A stretch of DNA of 64,000 nt. It comes from Bagarius yarrelli (taxonomy: Eukaryota > Chordata > Actinopteri > Siluriformes > Sisoridae). Numbering within the stretch: position 1 is the first letter of the stretch; each line of letters starts with the position of its first letter. The notes below the pieces were generated by a model. It saw nothing but the letters and a program-made list of their open reading frames with translations, was not told the DNA's origin and did no database searches. This document shows positions 35,701 to 48,800 of the stretch, piece by piece. The position numbers and the translations under genes are program-made. The stretch is taken from assembly GCA_005784505.1 (NCBI GenBank), contig VCAZ01000027.1, positions 778,001 through 842,000 on the forward strand, given 5' to 3'.

Positions 35701-38700
35701 TAAGTGGACGGTTGACAAGTTGTTTCAAGCATTTGAAGAGAAAGAAGTTTAGCGTTTTGTTTAAACACAATTTCCACTTAGAATTAATCAGTCCCTTAAG
35801 GATTTCCCCAACTTCTATAGAAACTTTACTATTTAATCTTTACGTATTCTGGGGAAACCACAGTTTTATCCAATCACAGCAACTCTTTTGTACATTTGTT
35901 TAATTTTACAAAAAATAAAAATAAGCTCCTGATAAAAGTTATATACTTTTATCTGTCTAGTCCTAAAAGCAACTAGATTTTCAGTTACATTATGTCACTG
36001 GTGCTCACCTGCAAGCCTTAAGCACCTCCCTGGAGCTTGGATATATGGAAACAGATGCCCATGGAACAAGTGAAGAGTTTGGAGCTTTAGAGCATACTAA
36101 AGGAGAGTCCACCTTCATTGGGCTTTGCGAGTCCTCCAGACCTTTCCCATTAAGCCTGGGGCTGTTAAGGCTTCCAGCGCTGTTGTGCTCCGTGGATTTG
36201 GGTGAGGGTGTGGCTGTGGACATGGCTGAGCATGGCGATGACGCCACAGAATTCTCCTGCGTCTTAGAGCCCATTTGTATGTGAACGCTGTTAACTGTTG
36301 TGCCAGGAGCAACCACCCCACTGTCTTTACTAACATCATTACTACTAGCTTTTCCCATAAGCAAGGCCGAAAGAGGAAGATTGTCTGGACTGAGCTGAGC
36401 TGGTGAGCAAAGTTCGGGCACAGCAGCACCTGCCGAGCCCTGATGGACGTGATTAGGCCGTCCTGCAGTGGCAGTGCTGTTGGGCATCCCCGCCAAATGC
36501 CCATTTGAGGAAGGCATGCTCTCTTTGGTCGGAGCAGGGCCTTGCTGTCCACCTGAGGTAGAGGAGTGAGGGACAGGGGGGGAGGGAACGGGATTAGAAA
36601 CCTCCTGTGAAGAATATCCACACTCATTTGGAACGCTAGTGCAGGTAGGCGGAGACGTCCCTGTGGAAGAAAGCGACCCCTCTCCGTTTGGACCTGCTAA
36701 ATGCGAACTCGGACTTTTGTTAAGCCCCTGTCAAAAAAAAAAAAAATCATCTTTATTGTAGCTTTATGCAGTAAATTACAAGACAACATTTCTGCCATTA
36801 GGGCAAAAACATCTCACCTGAGTGGAGTTAACATGTTGGCTTTTCCACAGCTGATCATTCATTGTGCTGCTGCTGCTGGTAGGGGTTGCACAGTTACGAG
36901 GTAGTGCGTTTTGCTGCAGGTAAGGCACATTTCCATTGCTCCCTTGCCCTGGTAAGTGATTATTGCCCACAGAGTTTCTCTCTGTGTTAGCCAGGGCTCC
37001 AGCAGTACTGCAGGTGGTAGGGCTCGCAGGAACAGGTCCATTGGTCGTTGGTTGAAGGGTGCAGGGTGTACGAAATGAGGGCTGAGTGGCGTTGGTTGTG
37101 TTAGAAATAGCAACTTGTGTATGGCGTGGTGATGGGAGCGATTTTGAGTCGGGCAGTGATGAGTCACTTTTTGGACAAGGGCCGTTGGATAAGGTGGGTC
37201 GCGCTTCACCAACAGCATTCAATCTCATCTGTTCAAAGTAGAAAAAAGTAGAACAATTTATGTATGTTATACTGTCCCTATTTACACTTCAGTACATAAC
37301 CAAGTACCTGTTATGAAAAAACAAGGAAAAAAATTCTGAAATTTTCTAATGCAGACAATTATCCGTATGTAACACCACACACACACACACACCTGCTGAT
37401 GCTGCTGCATAAGAATGAGCTGTTTTTCCAACTGGTCTAACATTTGCTGCTGCACTGGCTTAAGGTTTGCTCTGTTAGCCCGCAACTGTTCCAAGAGCTG
37501 TAAATACAAAAAAAAAATCCTGCACATGTAAACACTACCTGGTTTCCAGGAAAGAGAGAAAAAAAAAAAAGTGTAAAATCTCATTTTACCAACCTGAAGC
37601 TTCGAGGGATTCAAGTACCAGTTAGGAACTTGCTGCTGAACTGGATTGGTAGAGCCAATAGCAGCAGAGTTCTGTGCATTCGTTGAAAAGGAAAACTAAT
37701 TGTAAGGTGATTGTAAGGTATTTAACAGTGCTAAAATATGCATACTGATCTCATATACCTTAGATGGACTGGTAGTTCTCTTCCTCTTACTAGGACTGGA
37801 CGGGTCACCAGACTGGCCAGATGAGAGCATGTGTGGAGGCAGTGACTGTGCAGGGAGCTGGGACTGACCTTCACCATGCTGATGAGATTTTCCTGCTTGC
37901 TATTGGTAAAAAAAGTAGAAAAAGCATCTTGGAATAGTTCATACAGCATAGAGGTACAATGGACTACGACTTTAAATTTAATCACTGCCTTTTAAGGTTT
38001 CCTTCTATACATGATAATTTTTTTTCTCGGCAGGAATAATGGAACAGTGACATAACTAACAAAAACGATGCAAGTTAGGAAAATGACAGGAACATTACAG
38101 TTTTAATTATTGATGCTTTAGCCAGCTGCTTAAGGAAAAAGGTTAATAAGAACAGAAAATTTGTAAAATAATGCACAAATATCTAGCAATTAACATCAGA
38201 CATGCACAAACGCTGCTTCGATCTAGTGCATCGGTCACAATTGTCTGTTCATGCCAATTCCATGAACAGTAAAGATGAATGATATGAGTGAGTGAGCTGT
38301 TGTGCTGATGAAATCAACAGTCAAATAAAATTAAATTGTTAAATCATCGACGATTGGATCATGAATTACAAATTATTGTAAAGAATAAAACATGGCGTGA
38401 AGCGGCATGTCCCGAAGTGTTTGCAATTGGTTAGAGGGTTTGAAATTTAGGATTTTACGCAATTTATTTTAACTGTTAATCGTCACTGTAAATGTATGAA
38501 ATGAACCCAAAATAAATGTGTGATTAGTTTGTGTTATTATTTAAGTTTTTACAGTTATTCCGGCTCAAGTCCTAAAGACTCTTCAGATACTTTCTTATCT
38601 GATGTTTTCGACCTTCACAGGAGACTTTATTTCACATGTTAAACTACTACTCATGAACTTATTTCCAAATGCCAATTCGTTCATTAGCCTTGTTATGATA

Positions 38701-41700
38701 GGGTATTTTGATAGAATTCCTAAAAATCAGGTAGTTACGAGAGAAATGATAACACAGCATATAAAGTACAATATAAACCCATGGGTACTGCGGTCTGCAC
38801 TGCGTCGTTATTGGTCAGACCACATTTTTAATTTTTTGTTTCTAAAATTTGAAAAAAAAACTCCAAAGCATTGGGGCATGAACACCTTTAAAGTGACAAA
38901 AATATTACTATGTATATTTTTTTCCTAGGATAGATCTAAAGCTCATTGGAAAAGGCACGTTTGTTTAGTGTTAATACATTTTGAAGAAATAACCCTACTA
39001 AAACGTCTACAAGCCCGTCTTGCTGAGCTGGTCTCACCTGCTGTGCTGTGTTCAGGGCTCCCTGTCTGGAAGTAAGCTCTGCTGGAATTGGTAGGCTCCA
39101 TGCCTCCTCAATACTAGGGAGCATTTTACTTTTACTCTGTAGACTACCTTGTTGTAGATTACACAACTGAGCCTAGAAAAGATGTGTAAAAATCACAGTT
39201 TGATTTGTAAGTGACTGACTGTTTAAAAGAAATAAAAAAAATAAAAAAAAAGAGCTCCATACATCAGTCGATATATTTAAGGGAGAAAAAAACAAACCAA
39301 AAAAAAAAAACAAACCAAACATTTCAGGTCATGTAATGGAAGTATGTCAAAAAAGTAAAGATGGTAATGGCAAAGGCTTGGACACAGCTCAGGTATTTTA
39401 AAAAACCTGTTTACAAATATAAAAAAGCTGGATATTGAGATGTTAGTATAGTCAAACATGTTGGTCAGTACCTGTAGGCATTTAATACGGGCAGTGAGAG
39501 CAGTAACGTTGGAGCAGGACTTGCTGCAGGTGGCATTAATGTAGCATTTGATGGCATCCTGAGGCTGGTTGCAGGACTCGTATAGGGTTCCCAGGTCCAT
39601 CCAGGCAGCGGCATGGCTGTGATCCAGCTGAACTGCACATATGTAGGCCTGAAGGGCATCCATCGGCTGGTTCTGCTGCTGATATAACACACTGTGGCCA
39701 AAAGCAACAGAAAAGAGGCAAAAAGGTCAGTAGGAAAATCAGATGTGGGAAATGAGGTGGGAGGGAGCTCAAGTAAATATTTTAAGATATATTAAAATCC
39801 ACACCAACAGGCCATTTCTATACTTATATATATTTCTTACCCTATTGAGCACCATGTATCAGCACTAGCCTCCGACTTATCAATGGACTGCCTGTAGGAA
39901 ATAAACGCATCCTGGACCTTTCCAATACTGGAGTAGCACCTGTGTAAAGGGAGAACAAACTCAGCATAATTACCTAATGAGGTTTTCCCCGACAGGTTTG
40001 GTTTTAGGTTTATATAGGTTCAAGTATAAATTAACACTTTGCATCTATATGTCCTGCAAGACCACCAAACAAGCTTAAGTTAACCAAACCCATCTTAGAT
40101 TCATTAAAGACATTAAAGTGTATATAATAAATATAATAATGTGTACCAAACCAAGACAATTCACACAAAATCGACACTTAAAAAAAAAAAAAACTTCAGT
40201 ACCTGCCCAGGAAGTACCAAGATTGTCCAGAGTCAGGATCTGTTTCCAGAGACTTCTGCAGACACTGAATAGCATAGCTGTCTTTGTTAGCTTTATCTCC
40301 TAGCTGTTCCACTGTGTGATGCATCCAGCCTGTAGGAGCATTGGAGAGAATCAATCTACCTAGTTATCAAACTTTACAAAAACATTTCCTACAGGAATCT
40401 AAGCAATGCCTGTGCTGTATCCATGAACTGCTGAGCAAGCCCAGGTGGGAAAACTCCTAAACATGAAACAGCAAGCGGTTTGTTCACTTGCTTATCTTTG
40501 CCAATAGGGTGGTAACAGAAGACAGGCGGAGGAGGGTCTCTCACTACCAAAAGAAGCTTCAAAAGATCTTATAACAGACAGCCAGAGGTTGTTAAGCATA
40601 ACAAGTTGGTGCATTAGACCAAGTCTCCTCCAGCCTCTGATCCCAGCTGGGCTTTTAACATCTGTGCCAAGTGCCTCTCGCATGTAACCATGGCAACTGA
40701 ACGAGCGTCGATTATTACAGGTCAGCGTGGAAATGGTTTTATGACCGTGTCCACCAGACCTTGGGCCCAAACCCCCTTCCCCCTGTTGCTATCCTTATAG
40801 GACAAATCGTAGACCTGCAATTTAAAAAAGGGCCATGACTGGGAAGGTTTATTTAGGGAAAAAAACAAAAAAAAACAAAAACAAAAGAAAAACACTGATG
40901 GGTTGCATGTCATGTGGTCGGTTGTGCAAATAAGCTAAGGTAAAATATAAACCGGTGTGCTGTTAAAAACGCAACAGAATTAAAAAGAGAATCAGCACTT
41001 TTTGACAGGCGACTGAGTAAACACTTTTTGAAAAACAATCTCAGTGCAAGTTAAGAGCATTTAAGCCACATGCTGAGTTCGGGTACTTAATAATAAAAAG
41101 TTATTTACTATATAGCCTAAACCATATCATTAAAAAAAAACTAAACAACATATTAGAACTACACATAAAAGGACACGTGGAGAGGCAAAAAAAAAAAAGA
41201 AAACTAAGAAAGGTGAAACTTACCCAGTTGTTGAAGAGTAGTAGCCTTCACCTGTACTGGAAGATTCTCAGTCTGTAACAGGCTTTCATATGCTTCTTTA
41301 GCCGCACGGTACTTCTTCTGCAGATAGAATGAGGACAGGACGTTTAGCAGACAGAAGGGTCAGCACTTTTATGACCCATAAGGGTGGACACAAAGAGGCT
41401 CCGCAGACAGACGACAATGAGAGTGCTGGCAAGGAGGACCAGACTTAACTAGTCAGGCCAGACAGAGTGATAGCATGCACAACAAGAAAGACCGGCACTG
41501 GGGGAGGGTCAGAGTAGAGGCAGACAGACTAGACCCAACAAGCCACTGGTTAAGAGCACATTAACAAGTGTATACACACACACACAAAATATGAGCTCTC
41601 AGACTATTTGTTTTTCTTGGTGACCTTGAGACTGAGCTATAGACTCCACAAATCCAAACCAAGTGCTGAACAAGACCCAGCACACACACGCACACACAAG

Positions 41701-44700
41701 CATTAAACTTGAAGCTAGCACATCACACCTCACAGTTATATAGACATGCTCTTTCCTGTGTAAGCTTGTTTGCGTATGAGGTCATAAATGTGTTCGAGAG
41801 TAAACAGAGAACTCAAGTTACAAAATAATGCCATTAATGCCTTGCTTTGAACCGCCATTTCTTGTTATTTCATTCGTAGCCAATCACTAATTTAGCGCTC
41901 ACCCTAAATCACTGGTTATTAATTAATTAAGCCTTCCCTTTAATAAATGTACTTCTCAAACAGCTTATGCACTCCGATTAACCTAATAGGATGTAGTGGC
42001 AAATAAATGTCAAGCATATAATGAACTAGATAGATTGTCTACCTTCTGATCTAAAAAAATAATAATAATTTGCAGGACAACATTTCTGCCAGAGTAACAA
42101 CACAGGCTTCTGTTGGTAGGCATCTCCTATTATTATAGGTCAGTACGGGTTAAAGGACAACAGGAAGTAGTGTAAAATTCTTCATGTATAGCATGCACGA
42201 TTAAATAGCTGATACAAAACCTACACTGAATCACTAATAAGGGGTTTGCAGTAGTGCATCCTGTGTACTGATTTAAATACCCCAAATTATAAAATACTTT
42301 TATACAGAGTATTGTATTTAAATACAGAAACACAACTCAAAGCATGCTCAAATGAGTATCAATAAACAGTTCTCTCTTAAAAAACACCAAATTAACAATA
42401 GTAAATACAGAAAAGCACTCACCTGGATTTCATATAAATGAGCAATGTGGAAGTGAACTGCATAAAGGGGAAAAGAGAGAGAAAAATCAGTAGAGAAACA
42501 CCGACAGAACAGCAAGGGGAAAAATGCCACAAGTAAAAGTGTTATTTTTCCACATCAAAAGACAGTCTCTGGTGTTCTGGATGGATATGGAGGGAGAGGG
42601 AGAAGGTTAATGTGCTCTGTGTGCACTTCCAGCCCATCATTACTGCCGGTGTGGAGAGCTGCACAAGGCTGAATCCTGTAAGGCAGTTTCCTTGGCAACT
42701 GGAGTCTTGGGGAGTGTGGAAATGGCAACGAGGAGGAAAAATAAATTATAGAAATATCCATTTGTATCCAAGCCACCCAAGCTGCCTGCTCTCTTTTTTT
42801 TTTTTTCTAATTCTCCTGAAAAGGATTTGATGGAAGCGCCACTGTAATTTGGCACACCGACAAGTCCAAATGATCACTACAACAGCATTACATGCATGCA
42901 GAAGGACTGCTTTTCTGCATAATGCGGGAGTTAAAGCAAAAAAAAAAAAAAAAAAAAAAAATCTCTCTTCCTTACTCATTCCAGTTTTTTATCTCCATGT
43001 AATAATAGTCGTATTGGGATAACATGCTTTACATACACAAATGAAATACTCAAAGAACATTTGCATTTATATAGAGGCAATCTTGAACTAATTTTTTTTA
43101 TTATTATTTCTACACTTTTATGGATTTTTATGTTTTCAAATTTTAACCTAACCATTATATCCTGGATATTATAATAAAGATAACTAGTATAACTTGAGCC
43201 TTATACTTTCAACATAACATTTTTGTAACACAACCTGTATTCTGATTGATTGTGTAGAACACTTTTTTGCCATTACTGCCGTACAGACGCATACACACAC
43301 TTGGCAGTTTAATTTTTACACCAGGATTGGAGCAAGCAGCCATCCTGGCCTTAAGTCAAGTCCTCCTTTGTTTTTAACGGTACTCGCTTCTGAACTTTCC
43401 TCTAAAAGACTGAAATGCTAAGTGAACGCATAAACATTTGTTTTTTTAACAAGGCTTACCCCCCTCTCTCGCCACCACATGCATGCACCTCTGACCAATC
43501 AGAAGTGATTGTGTGATTAAGAGCCAGGTGGAATGACTGAAAATAATTGAAATGAATAACTGAGCTGGCAGAACAACAAGCTACATGCTTATTTTACGCT
43601 CATCTTTTCTAACTGACAGAAATCCATCGTAGCAACGAAAAACTTTAAGCCCAGTTAATGGTACTTACTTTCAGCTTTAGACAAAGTGCAGGGTGTTGAG
43701 TCAATCAAAGCCAGCTGAAAATGCTGTAAGGAAAGACAGGTGAGACTTAACATTAATGATAATTTACAAACAGGGTCTGATCTTACAAAGAACTTTGAAT
43801 GAACAAAATCCATTTGTACAATACGCAAGACTCTGAGATTTTAATTTGAGAGGAAACTAGCAAACTGACCGAGTAACTCCTATTTACCCAGACCTGATCT
43901 AAAAATCTAGAATAAGAGCCGTTACTGTGGGCTGCAACATTTGTCATAATAAAACTATCCAACGTTTACGACATGTTTTAAAATAAAATTAAAAAGAAAT
44001 CCCTAATCCTGCATAGGGAAACGCTCTCTCATCAGATAGACAATCTAAAAAATAAACAACTAAAACATATTGAATCCCATTCTTTATTCTAGATATTAGA
44101 ATATATAGATTTCATGTTATGTTTAGATATTTATGGTTAACAAACTTTCATTGGACAGTCGTGCTTAATTGTCAAGTTCTACTCTGAAAATGTGGTCCCC
44201 TACTGCATGCATAGCAACAAATAGCGACATCTACAAAATACAATATGTTGCAGTACACAGAAATAGGGAAGCCCGTCTCATCAGCCCCACCAGTAAAAGC
44301 TTTCACACCCCACTCACAAGATCTAAGCTTAGGCTTCTATTCAATAATCAACATGGATAAATGTCAATAATTAAAAAAAAATAAATAAATCATCTCATTT
44401 TAAACATAAAGGCTGCATTTGATCTAAAACACATCCTACTTACCTTTGTCTTGTCGACTCCAGTCAACCATTACAGTTAAAACACACATTCCACATAACA
44501 ACACAAGAGAGACAACTGAAAAAATATCCCTACACAAAAACTCTATTTCATAGAGTACCTACCTATTCCCCACACACACCCCAGGAGAATATCTATTCAT
44601 AAGTGCGAGGCAGTTTGCTTTTTGATATCCCTTAAGCAGCTGACCATCCTATGTGAGCTCTATGGCACTCAGCGTGCAAGAAGATAATGCAGCAGGACTG

Positions 44701-45706
44701 CCAGCTTCTGTCTCCCTCCAACACTGATTACTATTCAAGAGAGCAGCAGCTGAAAGATGACATGCTGCTCCCTTTCTCACTCGCAGACACACACCTCCAG
44801 GCTTTTTAATCACACACTTCATATGCTTGCATCAGTCCATCCCCTGGCTTAAGGTGGTTGGGGAGGGGGGTTTGTCTGGAGCAGTATGCTGTACATAATT
44901 GTGGAACATTTGTCACTGTCTATCTCAGTTCACAACAGGCATCAAACCAACAGTCTCATCATGTTGTAATGCTGAAACCTTTTTGATTTCTTCAATCAGA
45001 AGCGAACCCATGCTGGAATTCAGAAGGATGCAATACGTAGTCATTAACAGAAACCGAAACAAAGACAGATGTTGAGAAAACCTTCAAGTTTTAGAGAGCA
45101 GCTTAAAAATACTAAAATGCTGTTAGAGCTGTATTTATTAATCACATCCTGCCTTAACCACACACACACAACAGGGATCAGATGGTAAGAGACGCAGTTT
45201 CCCTAATGGTTTCTTGCATTTGTGCTTATAAGTGGGACACACAGATTCACCATGAAATCAAAAGGTGGGCTACCAGCCAGAACTGCCTTTAGCACCCTCA
45301 CAAAGAACAGAGGACATTCAGCACATGCAGCAACAGCGACTTACCAACACACACTCGCTTTTTACTCACAGCACTGTAGAGGGTATGAAGCAAAACGGCT
45401 GACTAACAAACACATTGACGAGTGATGGCCGAGGACCACAAATAAAGGACTAACAACTATACACGACACCCAAACATACACTTACAAACTGTCACAATAT
45501 AACCAACGTGAAAACCCCCTTATTAATTGCAAGGGACAAAAAAGTCGATACTCCACATCAAATGTTCAGCACAGGGGCTCGTCTCCTCTCTTATTAGGCA
45601 ACATGACCCAGATGGCAACTCAGCATGTAAACCATTGCACTAAAAAGGACTGAGGGATGCTTAAAGCTAGAACCCAGGGTAAAAAAAAAAAAAAAACAAA
45701 CAAAAA

Positions 45707-45800
<94 letters not shown>

Positions 45801-48800
45801 TTATTTTAGGGGTGTGACAAGACACTTAACCTATGGGACGAGAACAAGACAAGATTTTTAGACTTGAAAAACAACTGAAAAACACAAACTACAAATGCAC
45901 AAAATGCATTTAACAACAACTTGTACTTTATGAAATTAAACTTCAATTTTAATAAATTCTATGTGGTAATTAACAACATTACCAACACTGTGCAAAATGT
46001 TTAGTCACTACATTTATTATATATTTGTGTGGTGGCAGTTGTAGCAGCTTCAATACCGTGACAGCTGTTTAAAAAACAGCCACACGTCTCACCTGAGCTG
46101 AGCAAACGAGGGACACGTGCAACACAAGTCAGTGTAGCGAGATTTATTGTGTGTGCAAAGCATTTGATGTGCCTCACGCACAGCCACATCCATATTACGC
46201 GCATTGTATATCACAATAGCGGTGCAGCTTGAGGTGTACGGCATTAATTTCTTACAATGTTTGCATATTGTCTTTGTCTTGTCTATCATTCTTTTGCCGT
46301 TTCTTACTTGGGGAAACAAAAATGGCTGCATCTACACTGCACGTATTCAGTGACTCAATTCCGATTTTTTTTTTTCTCCAAATGTGGAACAGATCAGATT
46401 TGAGATTTGAAAAAGGAAATGGATTTCAATATTATCTGATTAGATACAGGCCGGATATAACTCCAATACGTGCATTAACATATGCAGTGTAAGCACACTG
46501 ATTGGATTTTCACCTGTCAACGCGAGTTAAACGTCACTGAATAAGCGACAGAGGTGTGTGTGTGTGTGTGTGTGTGTGAGACCTCCACTCAGGTGGGCAC
46601 CAACAGCGATATATATTTACTAAGCACAATGTGTATTTTGATATTTAATAATTTTGTTTAACAACAGAGGCAGTTTTATCAGTCCACGGTTAAAGTTCTT
46701 CTTTGTACGGCGCCCACACACAGCTCCTTTATTCTCTCAGCGGTTCTCCGCCTAAAGAAAGCGAGTTTCTATGGTTTTTTTTATTGCTGGAATTTCTGTA
46801 TGACAATCTCATCCATCTTAAAACAAAGATTTGGTTTTATAAATTTTCTTTTATTAACAAAGTTGTGTTCAGGATGAACAAGCTCTAAATGAAACATCAG
46901 ATTATTATAACAATTATGAAGAACAACACAGTGGAAAGGTCATAAGGAAATGGACAAACCTTTAGGCTCAGGTCGTAGTCCGTGTTGACTTTAAACATCA
47001 GCCCCAACCGCAGATGAATCTCCTTGGCTCTAGAGAAGCTGGGATGTATGTAAAGCACTTCCTGAAAGGCTTTTATCGCCCTGCAAAAAGACGGAAAAAC
47101 GTGGTGTTTGAGTGGAAACATAATTCTTAAATCCATTTCAGACAGCAATGAGTGGAAAATGCCTTAAAATTAAGTTCGAAAATCATTTCTATCTGAATGC
47201 CAAAGCCAAAACATACAGGTTAGCTACATGTTTAACTTGAGAAGACATGCTGAAAGACACGAGCTGCTGCCAAAGTCATTTGGTTACTATGGCTACCTGG
47301 TTTGAGCAAAAATGCAAATACAAGTCAGGTATTTGTGATTAAGGATCTGAATTCCTACATAGACATTTTTTTGCAAACTATCCCTATTAAACCACACAGG
47401 GGGTCAGCTTGTAGCAGTAGGGTTCTGATTGTTTTTGTGTCCTCAGTGAGCGCTATCAGGTCGTTTGTGTAAAGCAGCGAACTCATTGAACTCAAATTCC
47501 AGTTTCTCCTTCATGCCTGCTGCCACACTCACTGCTGAGATGACTGATCCCAGACTATGAAACAGGAAGTACATGAAAGAACGCAGAGCTTGAACCACAA
47601 AACAACTGCCTTATTTGTTAACATCATCTGTATCAGTTGCAAAATACAGAGCAAAGAATCTGCTTTTATCAACAATTTCTTTCAACCAAGACATTTTTGT
47701 TAATGTACATAAACACTGGACTTTAGATGGATCTAAACAGATGACTGGGCTCTTATTTGTACAAGATAACCGTGTATCATTTAATAAACAAAAAACATTT
47801 GGGGGATTTTACTTAAAATTACGGTGACAAAACCTGATGGTATTCATATGAATAGGGTGTTAAAGCCTCCTATTGTGTAACAGTCAATAAAGGACAATCA
47901 AACCTGCTGTTATAGAATTTCTTTTGCAAAAACATCTTTACAGGAAAATTAAGCAATCGACTTTATGTTCATGCTCTTATTTATCCATTTGCTTTTTTAT
48001 TTTTGATGAGTTTATAGTTGGTTATGAAGGTTATATGTAATATTTGATTACAAATCTCATTAACTGGATTAGCGTTTTGATTGATATTCATTTTACTTTG
48101 TGTTTGCTTTACGAAATAACGAGTAAATACAATACAAGTCAAAGGCTATTTGTTTGGCAACTAAATCCTTATATCTTTTATCAGCTAGCAGTTGATTTGG
48201 TAGGTAAAAATTTTAACTAGAGCACGAATGATATATCGGTTTGCAGTTTTTAAACCAGCTGATATACACTGGCATCAGTAAACATGCTGCCGATTACCTT
48301 TTTTTATTTATTTATTTTTTTTAAACAAAATACAGATAAAATGCTTGAAATGGCGTAATTACTTAGGTTGTCCAGCTAAAGATCACCCACTAGTTTGCTA
48401 CCATCAACCAAACAACTTGTACTTCAGTAAGGAAGTCTCTTGTTTAGACACTTTGGCAAACAAGCAGGTAAAGAGGTGTCTTAAAACTTGCTAACTAGTT
48501 TGTGAAATATAAACATAAGTTTTCCTTTACAATGCAAGTCCGAAATGTTAACCCCGTATCTGATTGTTCACATCACATTAGTCGGTCAGGGATTTTCATG
48601 CATTACATTTTTTTTTTTTTTTGGCAGCTGCCAAAGTGAATTATTGTCCCGCCAAAGCCTTACTTGATCAGTTACAGTGAATTCTTAGTGATGTAAATAA
48701 CTGCAGTGCTTACGATAGCGCGTAAGCTATAGTGAGAGTGGAGGAGAGAGCGAGTGAGAGATAGAGAGACCCTTCCAGCACACTGCCTCTATCGGGAGAA

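Noticed and set aside
36115..36627. 170-codon minus-strand frame parallel to kdm6a exon 16
   Set aside because: It is the wrong phase of the same exon; the other phase carries the UTX linker motifs and joins both neighbours in frame.
38602..38928. 108-codon plus-strand frame in a kdm6a intron
   Set aside because: No recognisable family; AT-rich codons consistent with chance.
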